From Bacteroidota bacterium (lineage in GTDB: Bacteria; Bacteroidota; Bacteroidia; Chitinophagales; Chitinophagaceae): DNA of 64,000 bases. The notes beneath the pieces are model-generated. The model was given only the letters and a program-made list of their open reading frames with translations, searched no databases and was not told where the DNA came from. The position numbers and the translations under genes were made by a program. Position 1 is the stretch's first letter. Each line of letters starts with the position of its first letter. Where the stretch lies: the NCBI GenBank assembly GCA_947456625.1, contig CANGQJ010000002.1:62001-126000 (forward strand), written 5' to 3'. Shown here one piece after another: positions 43,710-53,575 of this stretch.

Positions 43710-46700
43710 TTATTTTGTTTTATATGCCATTCGTATAAAACTTGGTAAAACCACCAATAATAATGGTAAGGCAATAATAAAACCGCCTATCACTGCAATC
43801 GCCAAGGGTTGATGTAACTGTGCGCCTGTTCCTATTCCCAATGCTATTGGCATTAATGCAATAATGGCACCCAACGCAGTCATTAATTTTGGTCTTAACC
43901 TTGTTGAAATAGAATAAATAATGGCGTCATCAACATTATTAGTAATTTGATAGGATTCTTTAAACTGCAAGAAAGTGAAAATAGCATTTTCTCCAATAAT
44001 ACCAACAATCATAATTAACCCAGTATAACTTCCCACATTTAATGGAGTACCTGTCATAAATAGGCCCAAGTAGCTTCCACTAATTCCCAAGACCGCAACT
44101 AGTAGTATAATAACTGCAATTTTAAAGTCTTTAAATAAGAAAAGAATTACACCAAAAACCAATAAACTTGCAGCTATTAAAATTAATAGAAGTTCACTAA
44201 AGGATTGTTGTTGATCGGCATAAGAGCCACCATAAACAATAGCATAACCCTGTGGAAGTTGTATATTTTTTTGAATGGTAGATTGTATTTCCTTCATAAC
44301 AGTTCCTAAGTCTCTACCCTCCAATCTTGCTGTTACTACACCCATTGATTGTAAATTCTCTCTTTGAATTTCAGCATCCCCATTATTAATTTGAACATTT
44401 GCCAATTGATTGATAGGCTTTAAATTTCCGTTAGGTAAAAAGATAAGTGTTTTGTGAATTCCCTTTACACTTAAATTTCGGCTACCTGGATAAACCATTC
44501 TAATATTTGTAAATTGTTCTTTATCATAAACAGCACCTACTACATTGCCTTCTAAACTTGATTGCATTTGAAATTGTAAATTAGCCGGGGTAATTCCATA
44601 TTGAGCTAGTGTAGATGACTTTGGTTGAATATCAATAGAAGGACCTGCAATGACTATGCCATCAAAAACATCGGCTGTACCTTCCACTTTCTCAATCACA
44701 GCAGCAACATCATGAGATAAAGCTTTTAACTTATTTTGATCGGTTCCAAAAATTTTTACTTCAATAGGTTGAACGGAAGTCATTAAATCACCCAACATAT
44801 CTCCAATCACTTGCCCAAAATCAATTCTTAATGCAGGCTGCGTGGATTCAACTTTTTTTCGAATATCACTAATGACTTCCTCAGTTGTTTTAGATCGATC
44901 CTTTTTTAATTGAATAAGATAATCTCCTCTATTTGGTTCGGTAATAAAAAAGCCCATTTGTGTTCCTGTTCTACGACTATATGCTTTTATTTCAGGAATT
45001 TGAACAAAGGTTTTTTCTACTTCACGAAGCATCCTGTCCGTTTCTTCCAATGAAGTTCCAGGAGGGGAACTATAATCAAATACAATACTACCCTCATCCA
45101 TTTCAGGTAAAAATCCAGTTTCCAATTTTGGGAAAATATAAATAATTGAAAATACTAAAGCAACAATAAATGCAATACTAATAATAGGTTTTTTAATAAA
45201 GTAACCAACCCATTTTTGAGTTTTTACTTTATGCTCTTTTGATTTATTTTTATTAAAACTATTTGAATCTGCATTTTTAGTTAATAATAAATAAATTATT
45301 GGCAATATAATCCAGGTAACAAAAAAGGAACATACCAATGCAATGATCATGGTATTTGTTAATACTTTAAAATAAGCACCAGCTACGCCACTCATTAATT
45401 CAAAGGGCAAGAAAATGACAATGGTACTTAAAGATGATCCAATCATTGCAGGAAGTAAATAGCGAATTGCTTTTACAACTAAGGATGCAGTTGGTTCTTC
45501 AGGATGCTCTTCATGTGTTCTATGAATTTGTTCTACTACTACTATGGCATCATCTATAATTAATCCTATAGCAGCAGCCAAAGCGCCCAATGTCATTATA
45601 TTAAAAGTCTGTCCAAACGCATATAATAAAATTAGCGTCAAGCCCAATATAATAGGAATAGTAATTAAAATGACAGTACTTGATTTTAAAGAACGTAAAA
45701 ATAAAATGGCAACAAATATGGCTAATCCCAACCCAATCCATAAACTATCCGTAACACTTTTAATGGAATCTTGTACAAATTCAGCTTGAACATAAAATGG
45801 TTTAATAGTAACATCTTTAGGAATAAGTTTTTTAACTTCTTCTAATTTTATATTTAACTTATCTGTTAAACTAACTAAATTACTATTGGGTTGTTTTATT
45901 ACAGCCAGAAGTAATCCATCTTTACCATTTGCATTTATCTTTACATATTCTTTTGCTTCTTGAATTTGAACATCAGCAATATCTTTAAGTAACACAATTC
46001 TTTTACCATCATTACTTAATACCACATTTTCCAATTGTGTTTTGGATGAAACAGCAGCATCCGTTGTAGTCAAATACAATAATCTATAATCTGCTAAATA
46101 ACCATTTGACTTAATAAAATTAGTTTGAGACAATGCAGTATTAATAGCATCAGGCGTTATTCCAAGACTACTCATTTTTTGAGGATTCAAAGTAGCCCAA
46201 TATTCTTTGGATTTGCCTCCAATAACACGAATTTCAGCAACACCTTCCACTTGAGATAAAAATGGCTTGATGGTATATAAGGCAAGCATTTTCATTTCAA
46301 TAGGAGATCTAGTAGCGCTTTCTAATGAAAAACCTGCAATTGGCAATATTGAAGGATTCATACGTTCTACCGTTATATTTGTCTCCGGCGGAAGTGTATT
46401 TCGAATTTCATTTATTTTTGACTCAATTCTTTGTTGACTTATATCAATATTTGCATTCCAATCCATGAATGCAGAAATTTCACAACTACCCCTGCTAGTA
46501 GTGCTCCGAATTGTTTTTAAATCGGGAACTTGTTTTACTGCGTTTTCTAATTGACGAGTTACAGTTACCATCATTTTTTTTACAGGTAACTGACCTGCGT
46601 CTGCAATAATCTTAATTTTCGGAAAAGTGATTTCTGGAAATAAAGATGTTTGAAATTTACTATAAGCATAAAAGCCGCCTAACAAAATAAAGACGGCAAC

Positions 46701-46742
46701 TACAGTTATAGGATTTTTATAAGAAGAGAAAAATTTTCTCAT
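43710..46742 (-). CDS. RND family efflux permease
   Basis: The protein has 1010 residues in the AcrB/CzcA superfamily: helix 1 at the N-terminus, a large periplasmic loop (about 35-325), helices 2-6, a second loop (about 560-850) and helices 8-12. The proton relay motif in helix 4 reads AAIGLIIDDAIVVVEQIHR, with the double Asp of drug (HAE-like) pumps and not the heavy-metal DE pattern. TRLRPKLMTALGAIIALMPIALGIGTGAQLHQPLAIAVIGG closes the protein. It expels drugs, bile-like or lipid compounds by proton antiport with the neighbouring adaptor and TolC. Confidence 0.93.
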   Translation of the reverse strand: MRKFFSSYKNPITVVAVFILLGGFYAYSKFQTSLFPEITFPKIKIIADAGQLPVKKMMVTVTRQLENAVKQVPDLKTIRSTTSRGSCEISAFMDWNANIDISQQRIESKINEIRNTLPPETNITVERMNPSILPIAGFSLESATRSPIEMKMLALYTIKPFLSQVEGVAEIRVIGGKSKEYWATLNPQKMSSLGITPDAINTALSQTNFIKSNGYLADYRLLYLTTTDAAVSSKTQLENVVLSNDGKRIVLLKDIADVQIQEAKEYVKINANGKDGLLLAVIKQPNSNLVSLTDKLNIKLEEVKKLIPKDVTIKPFYVQAEFVQDSIKSVTDSLWIGLGLAIFVAILFLRSLKSSTVILITIPIILGLTLILLYAFGQTFNIMTLGALAAAIGLIIDDAIVVVEQIHRTHEEHPEEPTASLVVKAIRYLLPAMIGSSLSTIVIFLPFELMSGVAGAYFKVLTNTMIIALVCSFFVTWIILPIIYLLLTKNADSNSFNKNKSKEHKVKTQKWVGYFIKKPIISIAFIVALVFSIIYIFPKLETGFLPEMDEGSIVFDYSSPPGTSLEETDRMLREVEKTFVQIPEIKAYSRRTGTQMGFFITEPNRGDYLIQLKKDRSKTTEEVISDIRKKVESTQPALRIDFGQVIGDMLGDLMTSVQPIEVKIFGTDQNKLKALSHDVAAVIEKVEGTADVFDGIVIAGPSIDIQPKSSTLAQYGITPANLQFQMQSSLEGNVVGAVYDKEQFTNIRMVYPGSRNLSVKGIHKTLIFLPNGNLKPINQLANVQINNGDAEIQRENLQSMGVVTARLEGRDLGTVMKEIQSTIQKNIQLPQGYAIVYGGSYADQQQSFSELLLILIAASLLVFGVILFLFKDFKIAVIILLVAVLGISGSYLGLFMTGTPLNVGSYTGLIMIVGIIGENAIFTFLQFKESYQITNNVDDAIIYSISTRLRPKLMTALGAIIALMPIALGIGTGAQLHQPLAIAVIGGFIIALPLLLVVLPSFIRMAYKTK

Positions 46743-46752
46743 AATTGCTCAA

Positions 46753-47676
46753 TTATTTTATAATAACAACTTTTGCAGTATCGCTTAAACCATAATGTCC
46801 AGTTAGCACAATTTTATCATTCACTGATAATTTTGGCTCCAACACTTCAACACTATTATTGTTTTCAATTCCTTTTTTTATGTCTACCCTAACTGCAGTA
46901 TTACTATCTAATAATTTCATGATCCAAAATTCGGTTTGTATTTCATTAGATAAAACTGCTTCTTTGGCAACTGATACAATGTTTGATTTTGCTTGTTTTA
47001 CTAAATTCACTTTTGCGATTAAATTTTCAGGAATGTTTTGATTATTATTAACCCTAATAATATATCGTTGAGTTTGAGATACTGCGTCAACTGTTGGTAA
47101 TGGGGATTCGATAATTCCATTCAAAATACTTGCATCTGGTAATTTTAGTTGGATTTGTTTATTACTTAAAAGGAATGGTTTTAACTCATAAGGCAGGTCT
47201 AATAAAAAAACAAAACTTTTTGTATCAGTGATGGTAGCAATCACTTCCCCATCTTGTACATAATCACCTGCTTGATAATTAATTTGAGTGATATAACCAG
47301 TTCCAGGAGCTTTAACATGAATTACACCATTAAAATGAAGTGAGCTATCCATATTATGATTGCTATTTTCCAAAACACTTGCTTCCTTAGTTTTGATTAC
47401 AAACAAATCATCCCCCTTGTGAACCAATTTACCTAAACTAGCATTTACCAATTGTAAATATCCATTTGTATTTGACTTTACATTTGTTTTAAGTAAAAAA
47501 GCAGATACTGCATTTAGCTCCACTTCTTCTCTCATATTCCCCATTAAAGGAGATGTTAAAGTAACGGGAGTGCCTATGACAGCTGCTACTTCAGCGGTAT
47601 CTTCCTTGACATTATTTTTACAAGCCATAATGCTACTTAAAGCAATTGAAGCAAATATTATTTTGTAATGATTCAT
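46753..47676 (-). CDS. RND periplasmic adaptor lipoprotein
   Basis: The protein has 307 residues with a lipobox (SSIMAC, Cys19). The lipoyl half-motifs GYLQLVNASLGKLVHKGDDLFVI and APGTGYITQINYQAGDYVQDGEVIATI flank only about 25 residues, so the usual coiled-coil hairpin is nearly absent. This makes it shorter than the typical 350-400 residue adaptor. The barrel and membrane-proximal domains follow. It bridges the pump and the TolC channel. It lies 10 bp before the permease gene and 8 bp after the TolC gene. Confidence 0.88.
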   Translation of the reverse strand: MNHYKIIFASIALSSIMACKNNVKEDTAEVAAVIGTPVTLTSPLMGNMREEVELNAVSAFLLKTNVKSNTNGYLQLVNASLGKLVHKGDDLFVIKTKEASVLENSNHNMDSSLHFNGVIHVKAPGTGYITQINYQAGDYVQDGEVIATITDTKSFVFLLDLPYELKPFLLSNKQIQLKLPDASILNGIIESPLPTVDAVSQTQRYIIRVNNNQNIPENLIAKVNLVKQAKSNIVSVAKEAVLSNEIQTEFWIMKLLDSNTAVRVDIKKGIENNNSVEVLEPKLSVNDKIVLTGHYGLSDTAKVVIIK

Positions 47677-47684
47677 TTTACTTT

Positions 47685-48923
47685 TTATTTTTTATTCCAA
47701 TAATTAATCTGATTTATAATCTGAAATTTATTTATAGCATTTTGAGTAACCGTATTTTTTGCAAAAAGATAGTTATTGATCGACAAAATATAATCTGTAA
47801 TTCGTGCATCACCAGATTCAACTAATTTTTTTTGTGCCTCCATCAACATTTCAGCATAACCAATTTGTTTTTCAGAAACCGCTATAATTTTATCGGTTGC
47901 ATTTAATTGTTGTACTAATTGTAAAATTTGTTGGTCATATTGTTTTTTAAAAAAGTCTCGATAGTCTTGACGTGTTTGCTCTGCTATTTTAATACGATCG
48001 GTTTGCATCTTTCTTTGATTGCCATCATAAATGGGTACTGTTATAGAAACGCCTGCACTAGCACCAAAATTTTTATAAGCATTTTCTGCAAAAGTGCTTA
48101 AATAGCCTCCATCTGCATATAAATTTACCTTCGGTTTATAGTTATACTTTATTTGCTCATTTGCGTTTTTTAACTTGAAACTATCTACAGTAAATTGTTG
48201 GTAATACACTGTATTTTCAACCATGGCAATTGGTTCAATTTTGATAGTTGGATTAGAGAGTTGAACTTGATTGGTATCTTTAATGCCACACAAATAATTT
48301 AGTGCTGCTACTTCATTTTGAAATTGAGCTTTTAACTGTTCAATTACTATCGCCTGTTGCTGAGATGCAACTAATATGTTTAAATAATCTGCTTGTTTAT
48401 AAATTCCTTTTTCAGTAAAATTCTTTAATAAAGTTTGTTGTTTTAAAAGTAAGTCGTTGATGTTATTATTAAAACTAATTTGTTGGTAAACACCATAAGC
48501 AGTTATGTATTGAGCATTTATTGTTTTTATTAAATCCTGTGTCGAAATTTTACCTGCAATATTTAGGGATTCATTTAATAATTTAATAGCCTCGTGTTGA
48601 TTATTGAGGTTTTCTTTACTAACTAATTTTTTAGTAGCTACTATTTGTTGTGCAAAATTGGTTCCATTGGTAACTGCATAATCATAGCCCCAACCATTTA
48701 AAGAAGGTGCATAATTATTGGTACTAACCCCATTTATTTGGGTTTTATAACCAGCTAAAATTTTTAAACTATCAATTAAATTAACAAGATGTTGATTTTT
48801 TAAATCTTTTAAAAGTGGACTATTTTCAAGACCTACTTGGATATAATCATCTACCTTTTTTTGCTGTGCAAAGCAAATATTAGTCAAAAGACAGACAATT
48901 ACAATCGAAATAACATATTTCAT
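47685..48923 (-). CDS. TolC family outer-membrane efflux channel (RND operon)
   Basis: The protein has 412 residues with a signal peptide ending CFAQ. It shows helical hairpins rich in Gln/Asn/Leu (IVIEQLKAQFQNEVAALNYLCGI) and the barrel segment FGASAGVSITVPIYDGNQRKMQTDRIKIAEQTRQDY. It is the first gene of the TolC/adaptor/pump/YncE operon. Its partners differ from those of the other TolC gene at 13374, so the two channels probably serve separate pumps. Confidence 0.88.
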   Translation of the reverse strand: MKYVISIVIVCLLTNICFAQQKKVDDYIQVGLENSPLLKDLKNQHLVNLIDSLKILAGYKTQINGVSTNNYAPSLNGWGYDYAVTNGTNFAQQIVATKKLVSKENLNNQHEAIKLLNESLNIAGKISTQDLIKTINAQYITAYGVYQQISFNNNINDLLLKQQTLLKNFTEKGIYKQADYLNILVASQQQAIVIEQLKAQFQNEVAALNYLCGIKDTNQVQLSNPTIKIEPIAMVENTVYYQQFTVDSFKLKNANEQIKYNYKPKVNLYADGGYLSTFAENAYKNFGASAGVSITVPIYDGNQRKMQTDRIKIAEQTRQDYRDFFKKQYDQQILQLVQQLNATDKIIAVSEKQIGYAEMLMEAQKKLVESGDARITDYILSINNYLFAKNTVTQNAINKFQIINQINYWNKK

Positions 48924-49044
48924 TTCACAATTATTTTGTTGAAATTATAAAATCTGCTACCTAAATACTTAATTCAAGGGTAAAATAAACAATTAACTTG
49001 TTCATTATAAATATGGCAGAACTTCATTATTTATAACGTTTTTT

Positions 49045-49067
49045 AAGTTAATATATTTTGTTAACTT
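49045..49067. promoter_or_regulatory. Inverted repeat upstream of the class V aminotransferase gene
   Basis: AAGTTAA-N9-TTAACTT has 7-bp perfect arms, 19 bp before the ATG at 49086. The spacer holds TATATTTTG, one base longer than a -7 element. It may be an operator over a weak promoter. Confidence 0.4.
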
Positions 49068-49085
49068 AGGTTTATAATTAATTCT

Positions 49086-50378
49086 ATGGCAAATCGTCGC
49101 AATTTTGTAAAGCAAATTGGCTTGTTGGCTGGTGCTTTTTCTGCTGAAAGCTTATTTAATCAAGCACATGCTGCTGAGTTTGAACACCAAAACCTCCTAA
49201 AAAATGGCCTATCCGCCAAAGAGTTAGCTATGGATGAGGACTATTGGTCCATCATTCAACAAAGTTATACTACTAGTCCAGCACTCATTAATTTAAACAA
49301 TGGAGGGGTAAGCCCAAGTCCAAGAATTGTACAAGAGGCGGTGGAGCGATTTAATAAAATGACCAACGAAGGGCCTTCGTATTATATGTGGCGCATATTG
49401 GATCAAGGCAGGGAACCACTTAGATATAAATTGGCACAATTAGCAGGTGCGGAACCCGACGAAATTGCTATCAATAGAAATGCCACAGAGGCTTTAAACA
49501 CAGTCATATTTGGACTTAACTTAAAAGCTGGAGATGAGGTTATAGGTACCAAGCAAGACTATCCTAACATGATAAATGCCTGGAAACAAAGACAACAAAG
49601 AGAGGGCATAGTATACAAGCAAATTAGTTTTCAATTCCCTATAGAAAACGATGATGAAATAGTGTCAGGTTTTGAAAAAGCAATCACTACGAAAACAAAA
49701 ATTATTCATATCACCCATATCATTAATTGGATTGGTCAAATATTACCAGTTAAAAAAATAACTGCCATGGCTAAAAAACATGGTATTGAAACCATTGTAG
49801 ACGGTGCACATAGTTTTGGTTTACTAGATTATAAAGTACCTGAACTAGGTTGCGATTACTATGGAACCTCGCTTCATAAATTTTTATCTGCTCCTATTGG
49901 AAGTGGTATGTTATGGATTAAAAAAGAAAATATAGAAAAAATATGGCCGCTAGTTTGCAATGACAAGCCAAATAGTAGTGATATTAGAAAGTTTGAAACC
50001 ATTGGTACACGTAGCTTTCCCATTGAACAAGGTATTGGCGAGGCAGTTAATTTTCAAAATGGAATAGGAAGTAAACGAAAGGAGGAGCGTATTAGATATT
50101 TAAAAAATTATTGGGCAACACGCGTACAAAATATTCCAAAAGTAAAAATACATACTTCATTTAAAGACGAATATGCTTGCGCAATATGTGGTGTAAGTAT
50201 TAATGGAATGACACCTGGTGAATTAGATAGTGCTTTATTTAGTAATTATAAAATACACACAGTGGGTATTGTATGGGAAAATATTAGTTGTGTGCGTATT
50301 ACCCCACATGTATATACCCGAATTCAAGATTTAGATAAATTGGTTATGGCCATTGAAACCATTGCTAAAAAAGCATAA
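49086..50378 (+). CDS. Exported class V aminotransferase (isopenicillin N epimerase-like)
   Basis: The protein has 430 residues. A twin-arginine-like signal (NRRNFVKQIGLLAGAF) suggests that it folds with its cofactor in the cytoplasm and is then exported. PLP motifs are INRNATEALNTVIFGL near 130, ETIVDGAHSFG with the pyridine-N aspartate at 239, and the Schiff-base lysine at 265 in YGTSLHKFLSAP. Related enzymes are isopenicillin N epimerases and cysteine desulfurase-like proteins; the substrate is unknown. It stands alone between divergent and downstream genes, with an inverted repeat at its promoter. Confidence 0.88.
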   Translation: MANRRNFVKQIGLLAGAFSAESLFNQAHAAEFEHQNLLKNGLSAKELAMDEDYWSIIQQSYTTSPALINLNNGGVSPSPRIVQEAVERFNKMTNEGPSYYMWRILDQGREPLRYKLAQLAGAEPDEIAINRNATEALNTVIFGLNLKAGDEVIGTKQDYPNMINAWKQRQQREGIVYKQISFQFPIENDDEIVSGFEKAITTKTKIIHITHIINWIGQILPVKKITAMAKKHGIETIVDGAHSFGLLDYKVPELGCDYYGTSLHKFLSAPIGSGMLWIKKENIEKIWPLVCNDKPNSSDIRKFETIGTRSFPIEQGIGEAVNFQNGIGSKRKEERIRYLKNYWATRVQNIPKVKIHTSFKDEYACAICGVSINGMTPGELDSALFSNYKIHTVGIVWENISCVRITPHVYTRIQDLDKLVMAIETIAKKA

Positions 50379-50430
50379 TAAAATAAGCTAAGAAAGCTTT
50401 CCATTCGGAATTTACTTTTTTTGATACCCA

Positions 50431-50438
50431 TACTTTTG
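50431..50438 (+). promoter_or_regulatory. -7 promoter element TACTTTTG upstream of the T9SS-like gene
   Basis: This exact TAnnTTTG lies 20 bp before the ATG at 50459. The -33 region has only TTTA at a 16-nt spacing. Confidence 0.5.
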
Positions 50439-50458
50439 AATGAATCAAGTTTAATTGT

Positions 50459-51004
50459 ATGGGTATTTTATTTTCAAATAATCATAAACAATTATGTGTT
50501 TTACTACTAATGGGCGTTGCTCAAAACCAGTATGCGCAGGATTATCCTCATTTATGTGATACCTATGCTATAAACGTAGCAGGGAAAAATGTTGTTGTTA
50601 AAAACATGCATTATGACTGGAGTGTAGGTGAACTAGCGGTACACACACTTACGCGTATACCACATATTATCATTAGCTGTGGCTATTTACAAAGCGCCTA
50701 TTACCCCCTATTGCAATATCACAATACAGACAGTTTTGCTATTAAAATTAAAATAGGGCCTAATCCGTTTTCAAATTATGTGGTTATACAATGTGAACAA
50801 GATCAATTAAACATTAATGCCATTCAGCTACTAGATTTTCAAGGTAAAATTTTATACCAATTAAACGGCAACTATTCGGGGCATCAATTTTACTATAAAA
50901 TGCCTGTTCAAAAATTAATAAACCCTGTTTGTTTTTTAAACATTAGCTACTCAATTGCCGATCGTATTTATAAATCAAAGTTTTTTAAACTCTTACAAAA
51001 TTAA
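50459..51004 (+). CDS. Small exported protein with a T9SS type A-like C-terminal domain
   Basis: The protein has 181 residues with a signal peptide ending NQYAQ. Residues 25-85 contain NMHYDWSVGELAVHTL, a short segment common in Bacteroidota surface proteins. From about 95 the sequence IKIKIGPNPFSNYVVIQCE...AIQLLDFQGKILYQL follows the por-secretion (type A) sorting domain pattern. The GPNPF start is intact, but the ending is unusual: SKFFKLLQN replaces the common GxxxxKKLI finish. There is little room for a functional cargo, so it may act as a surface anchor partner for the next gene, four bases downstream. Confidence 0.65.
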   Translation: MGILFSNNHKQLCVLLLMGVAQNQYAQDYPHLCDTYAINVAGKNVVVKNMHYDWSVGELAVHTLTRIPHIIISCGYLQSAYYPLLQYHNTDSFAIKIKIGPNPFSNYVVIQCEQDQLNINAIQLLDFQGKILYQLNGNYSGHQFYYKMPVQKLINPVCFLNISYSIADRIYKSKFFKLLQN

Positions 51005-51007
51005 AAC

Positions 51008-52204
51008 ATGAATAAAGTTGGAACCCTTCTTATAATTTTTATTTCATTTACGCAAGTAGCATTAGCACAAGTCACTAAAGGTATTCATTTACAAGCTATT
51101 GCAAGAAATGAAAAGGGTATTATTATGGCGGACAAACAAGTTGCGCTAAGAATTACAATTTTAAAAGATTCTGCATTGGGAGCAATAGTATATCAGGAAA
51201 TTATTTCGGTGACAACCAATGTTCTTGGTTTGTTTTTTGTAGACATTGGCGCTAATGAAAAAAATAAAATTATAACCACTGGTGACTTTGAAAATATAAA
51301 ATGGAGTACTAGTAATTATTATTTGCAATTTGAAATTGACCCAAATAATTCACTGCTATTTGTGACGGCGGGTATTGAAAAAATGAATTATGTGCCCCTT
51401 GCATTATATGCCGAAAAAGCCAATACTATAACAAGTCAAATTCCCATAGAATTAGGCGGGACCGGCGTTACAAGCACTTCTTCGCTTTTAAAATTACTAA
51501 ATATGGATAAAGTAAATAATACCCCAGACACATTAAAGCCCATTAGCAATGCAGTAAATATTGCCTTAAATGAAAAATTAAAAAAAGTCGATACCCTTAG
51601 TTTAAGCAACCGTATTAATCAAAAACTAAATGCTACAGATACCTTAAGGCTTTCTAATCGCATAAATCAAAAATTAAATTTTTTAGATACGCTAAGCTTG
51701 TCAAATCGGATTAATGCTTTAAACATAGTTCCTATTAAAAAAAGTTATGCCTTACTTTTTGATACTAGTAAACAAACTACAAGTATTGCAACAGCCACTG
51801 CTATAAAATTTAATTTTGTACAAGCTGCTAATAAAGTGACCATTATAAATAATACAGCAGGAAACCCTACAAAAATAACAGTTACCGATACAGGCCTATA
51901 CCAGGTAAATTTTAATTTACAATTTATAAAGCCCGACATCAATTCCGATGAAGTAAATGTTTGGATTCGAAAAAACAATGGCGGCTATTTAAATACAACG
52001 CTTACTTACCAAATACAGGGCAGTAGTATTAAGAATAATATTAATGGTGTATATTTTTTAGAATTAAACGCTAGCGATTATATTGAATTATTTTACAGTA
52101 TTAAAAATAGCAATAGCAATTTAACTGGAAGTTTGCCGTCCACAACAACGCCTTCAAAGCCTGCAACACCATCGGCCATGCTTAGTATTCAAGCAATAAA
52201 TTAA
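51008..52204 (+). CDS. Exported adhesin-like protein with a repeated stalk and C1q/TNF-like C-terminus
   Basis: The protein has 398 residues with a signal peptide ending ALAQ. Residues 20-145 form a beta-sandwich seen at the start of many Bacteroidota surface proteins (HLQAIARNEKGIIMADKQVALRITIL). Next is a glycine stretch (IELGGTGVTSTSS), then three near-identical 16-residue repeats of the form DTLSLSNRINQKLN. The C-terminal 150 residues (ALLFDTSKQTTSIATATAIKFNF...TGLYQVNFNLQF) look like a jelly-roll of the C1q/TNF type. The layout resembles tail-fibre-like or trimeric stalk adhesins. It is cotranscribed with the T9SS-like gene. Confidence 0.7.
   Translation: MNKVGTLLIIFISFTQVALAQVTKGIHLQAIARNEKGIIMADKQVALRITILKDSALGAIVYQEIISVTTNVLGLFFVDIGANEKNKIITTGDFENIKWSTSNYYLQFEIDPNNSLLFVTAGIEKMNYVPLALYAEKANTITSQIPIELGGTGVTSTSSLLKLLNMDKVNNTPDTLKPISNAVNIALNEKLKKVDTLSLSNRINQKLNATDTLRLSNRINQKLNFLDTLSLSNRINALNIVPIKKSYALLFDTSKQTTSIATATAIKFNFVQAANKVTIINNTAGNPTKITVTDTGLYQVNFNLQFIKPDINSDEVNVWIRKNNGGYLNTTLTYQIQGSSIKNNINGVYFLELNASDYIELFYSIKNSNSNLTGSLPSTTTPSKPATPSAMLSIQAIN
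51576..51723 (+). repeat. Three tandem copies of a 48-bp coding repeat
   Basis: Within the adhesin-like gene a 16-codon unit, DTL(S/R)LSNRINQKLN plus two variable residues, occurs three times; the last copy is truncated after RIN. The nucleotide copies differ at many third positions, so the duplication is not very recent. Confidence 0.75.
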
Positions 52205-52207
52205 TGA

Positions 52208-53503
52208 CTAGCCAAATGGCTGTTCTATTGAAATACTTTGCTTGGTAAAAAAATGTGGGCCATCATTGGAGATATATAAACAATCCTCTAGCCTAATTCC
52301 AAATTCTCCTGGAATAGAAATAGTAGGTTCATTGCTAAAACACATGCCTACACTGATAGGCGTTTTATTGCCTTTTACAAAATTGGTCCATTCATGTCCA
52401 TCTAATCCAATGCCATGGCCTGTTCTGTGTGGCAAACCAGGTAACTGATAATTTTTATGAAAACCTGCTTTTTCAATTACAGCCCTTGCTGCAGCATCTA
52501 CTACTTCGCAAGGAGCTCCAATTTTAATTGCAGCAAAAGCTGCGTCCTGTGCTTGTTTTTCTACATTCCAGACATCAATTTGTCTTTGTGTTGATTTCCC
52601 TAAACAAATGGTTCTTGAAATATCGGATTCATACCCTTCACAGGTCGTACCTCCGTCTATTAAAACAATATCACCTTCTTGAATGGTTTGTGGAGCAATG
52701 CTTCCATGTGGCAATGCCGAATACTTTCCTACAATTACCATTGCACCTCCAGAAAAACCTAATTTTCTAAAGGCACTAGCAATATTAGCACTTACCTCGG
52801 TTTGAGACATACCAGCTTTTATACTTGGAAAAGCCATTTTGTAAGCTTCAATGGTTACATCGTTAGCAATTTGTAATAAATCAATTTCAGCTTTTGATTT
52901 ATACATTCGGCAACCTGCTGTTATAGGAGTAGCATCTACTATTTCAAATGTAGGAGCAACTTTTTTTACACCATTGGCGATGAAAAAACGTACACGTTCT
53001 TCCATTCCAATTTTATTATGTTTTACGCCTCGGTCTTTTACTGCATTTGCAATTAAAGCATATGGGCTTTCATGTTCTTCCCAACAACGAACTTCATCAC
53101 CAAATTCAGGTTTGATTAATTCCTTAGCTCTGTCCTCTTCAAATTTTGGACAGATGTATACTATTGCTCCTTTTGCGGGAATCACAACGCCAAATGTTCG
53201 CTCACTTTGTCCCCAACGCATGCCTGTAAAGTAATAGCAGGATGTAGTGCCTTCTAAAAAAATAGCATCTATTTTTGCTATAGCCATTAATTCTTGTGCT
53301 TTTGCAATTCTTTGTTTTCGCTCTGCAACTGTTATTGGCATAATTTTTTCCTTATAATTGGTAGTAGTGTTTTGAAAATTTTTAGACATTCCAAAAGCAT
53401 AATTACCTAATGGAATGGCTGCAGCACTAAGCGCCGAAAGGCTTAAAAATTTTCTGCGATTTAATGAACTATCATTTTGAGGCATAAGCGTTAATTTTGT
53501 CAC
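52208..53503 (-). CDS. M24 family Xaa-Pro aminopeptidase with Tat-like signal
   Basis: The protein has 431 residues, or 425 if it starts at the second Met. NRRKFLSLSALSAAAIPLG is a twin-arginine-type signal. The creatinase-N domain spans about 60-195. The pita-bread catalytic domain has all metal ligands: two Asp in VLIDGGTTCEGYESDISRT, His in HRTGHGIGLDGHEW, Glu in SNEPTISIPG and Glu in GIRLEDCLYI. It removes N-terminal residues before proline, outside the cytoplasm. It converges on the adhesin-like gene with only three bases between the two stops. Confidence 0.92.
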   Translation of the reverse strand: MTKLTLMPQNDSSLNRRKFLSLSALSAAAIPLGNYAFGMSKNFQNTTTNYKEKIMPITVAERKQRIAKAQELMAIAKIDAIFLEGTTSCYYFTGMRWGQSERTFGVVIPAKGAIVYICPKFEEDRAKELIKPEFGDEVRCWEEHESPYALIANAVKDRGVKHNKIGMEERVRFFIANGVKKVAPTFEIVDATPITAGCRMYKSKAEIDLLQIANDVTIEAYKMAFPSIKAGMSQTEVSANIASAFRKLGFSGGAMVIVGKYSALPHGSIAPQTIQEGDIVLIDGGTTCEGYESDISRTICLGKSTQRQIDVWNVEKQAQDAAFAAIKIGAPCEVVDAAARAVIEKAGFHKNYQLPGLPHRTGHGIGLDGHEWTNFVKGNKTPISVGMCFSNEPTISIPGEFGIRLEDCLYISNDGPHFFTKQSISIEQPFG

Positions 53504-53575
53504 TTAAAGATATTACTATTTTATATAGAATTTATTAGCCATAATAGTTTAAATTTATAAAAAGTATATTTTAAT

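Noticed and set aside
52851-53234. 127-aa plus-strand ORF opposite the M24 peptidase
   Set aside because: It is antisense to a gene with all catalytic residues present and has no independent evidence.
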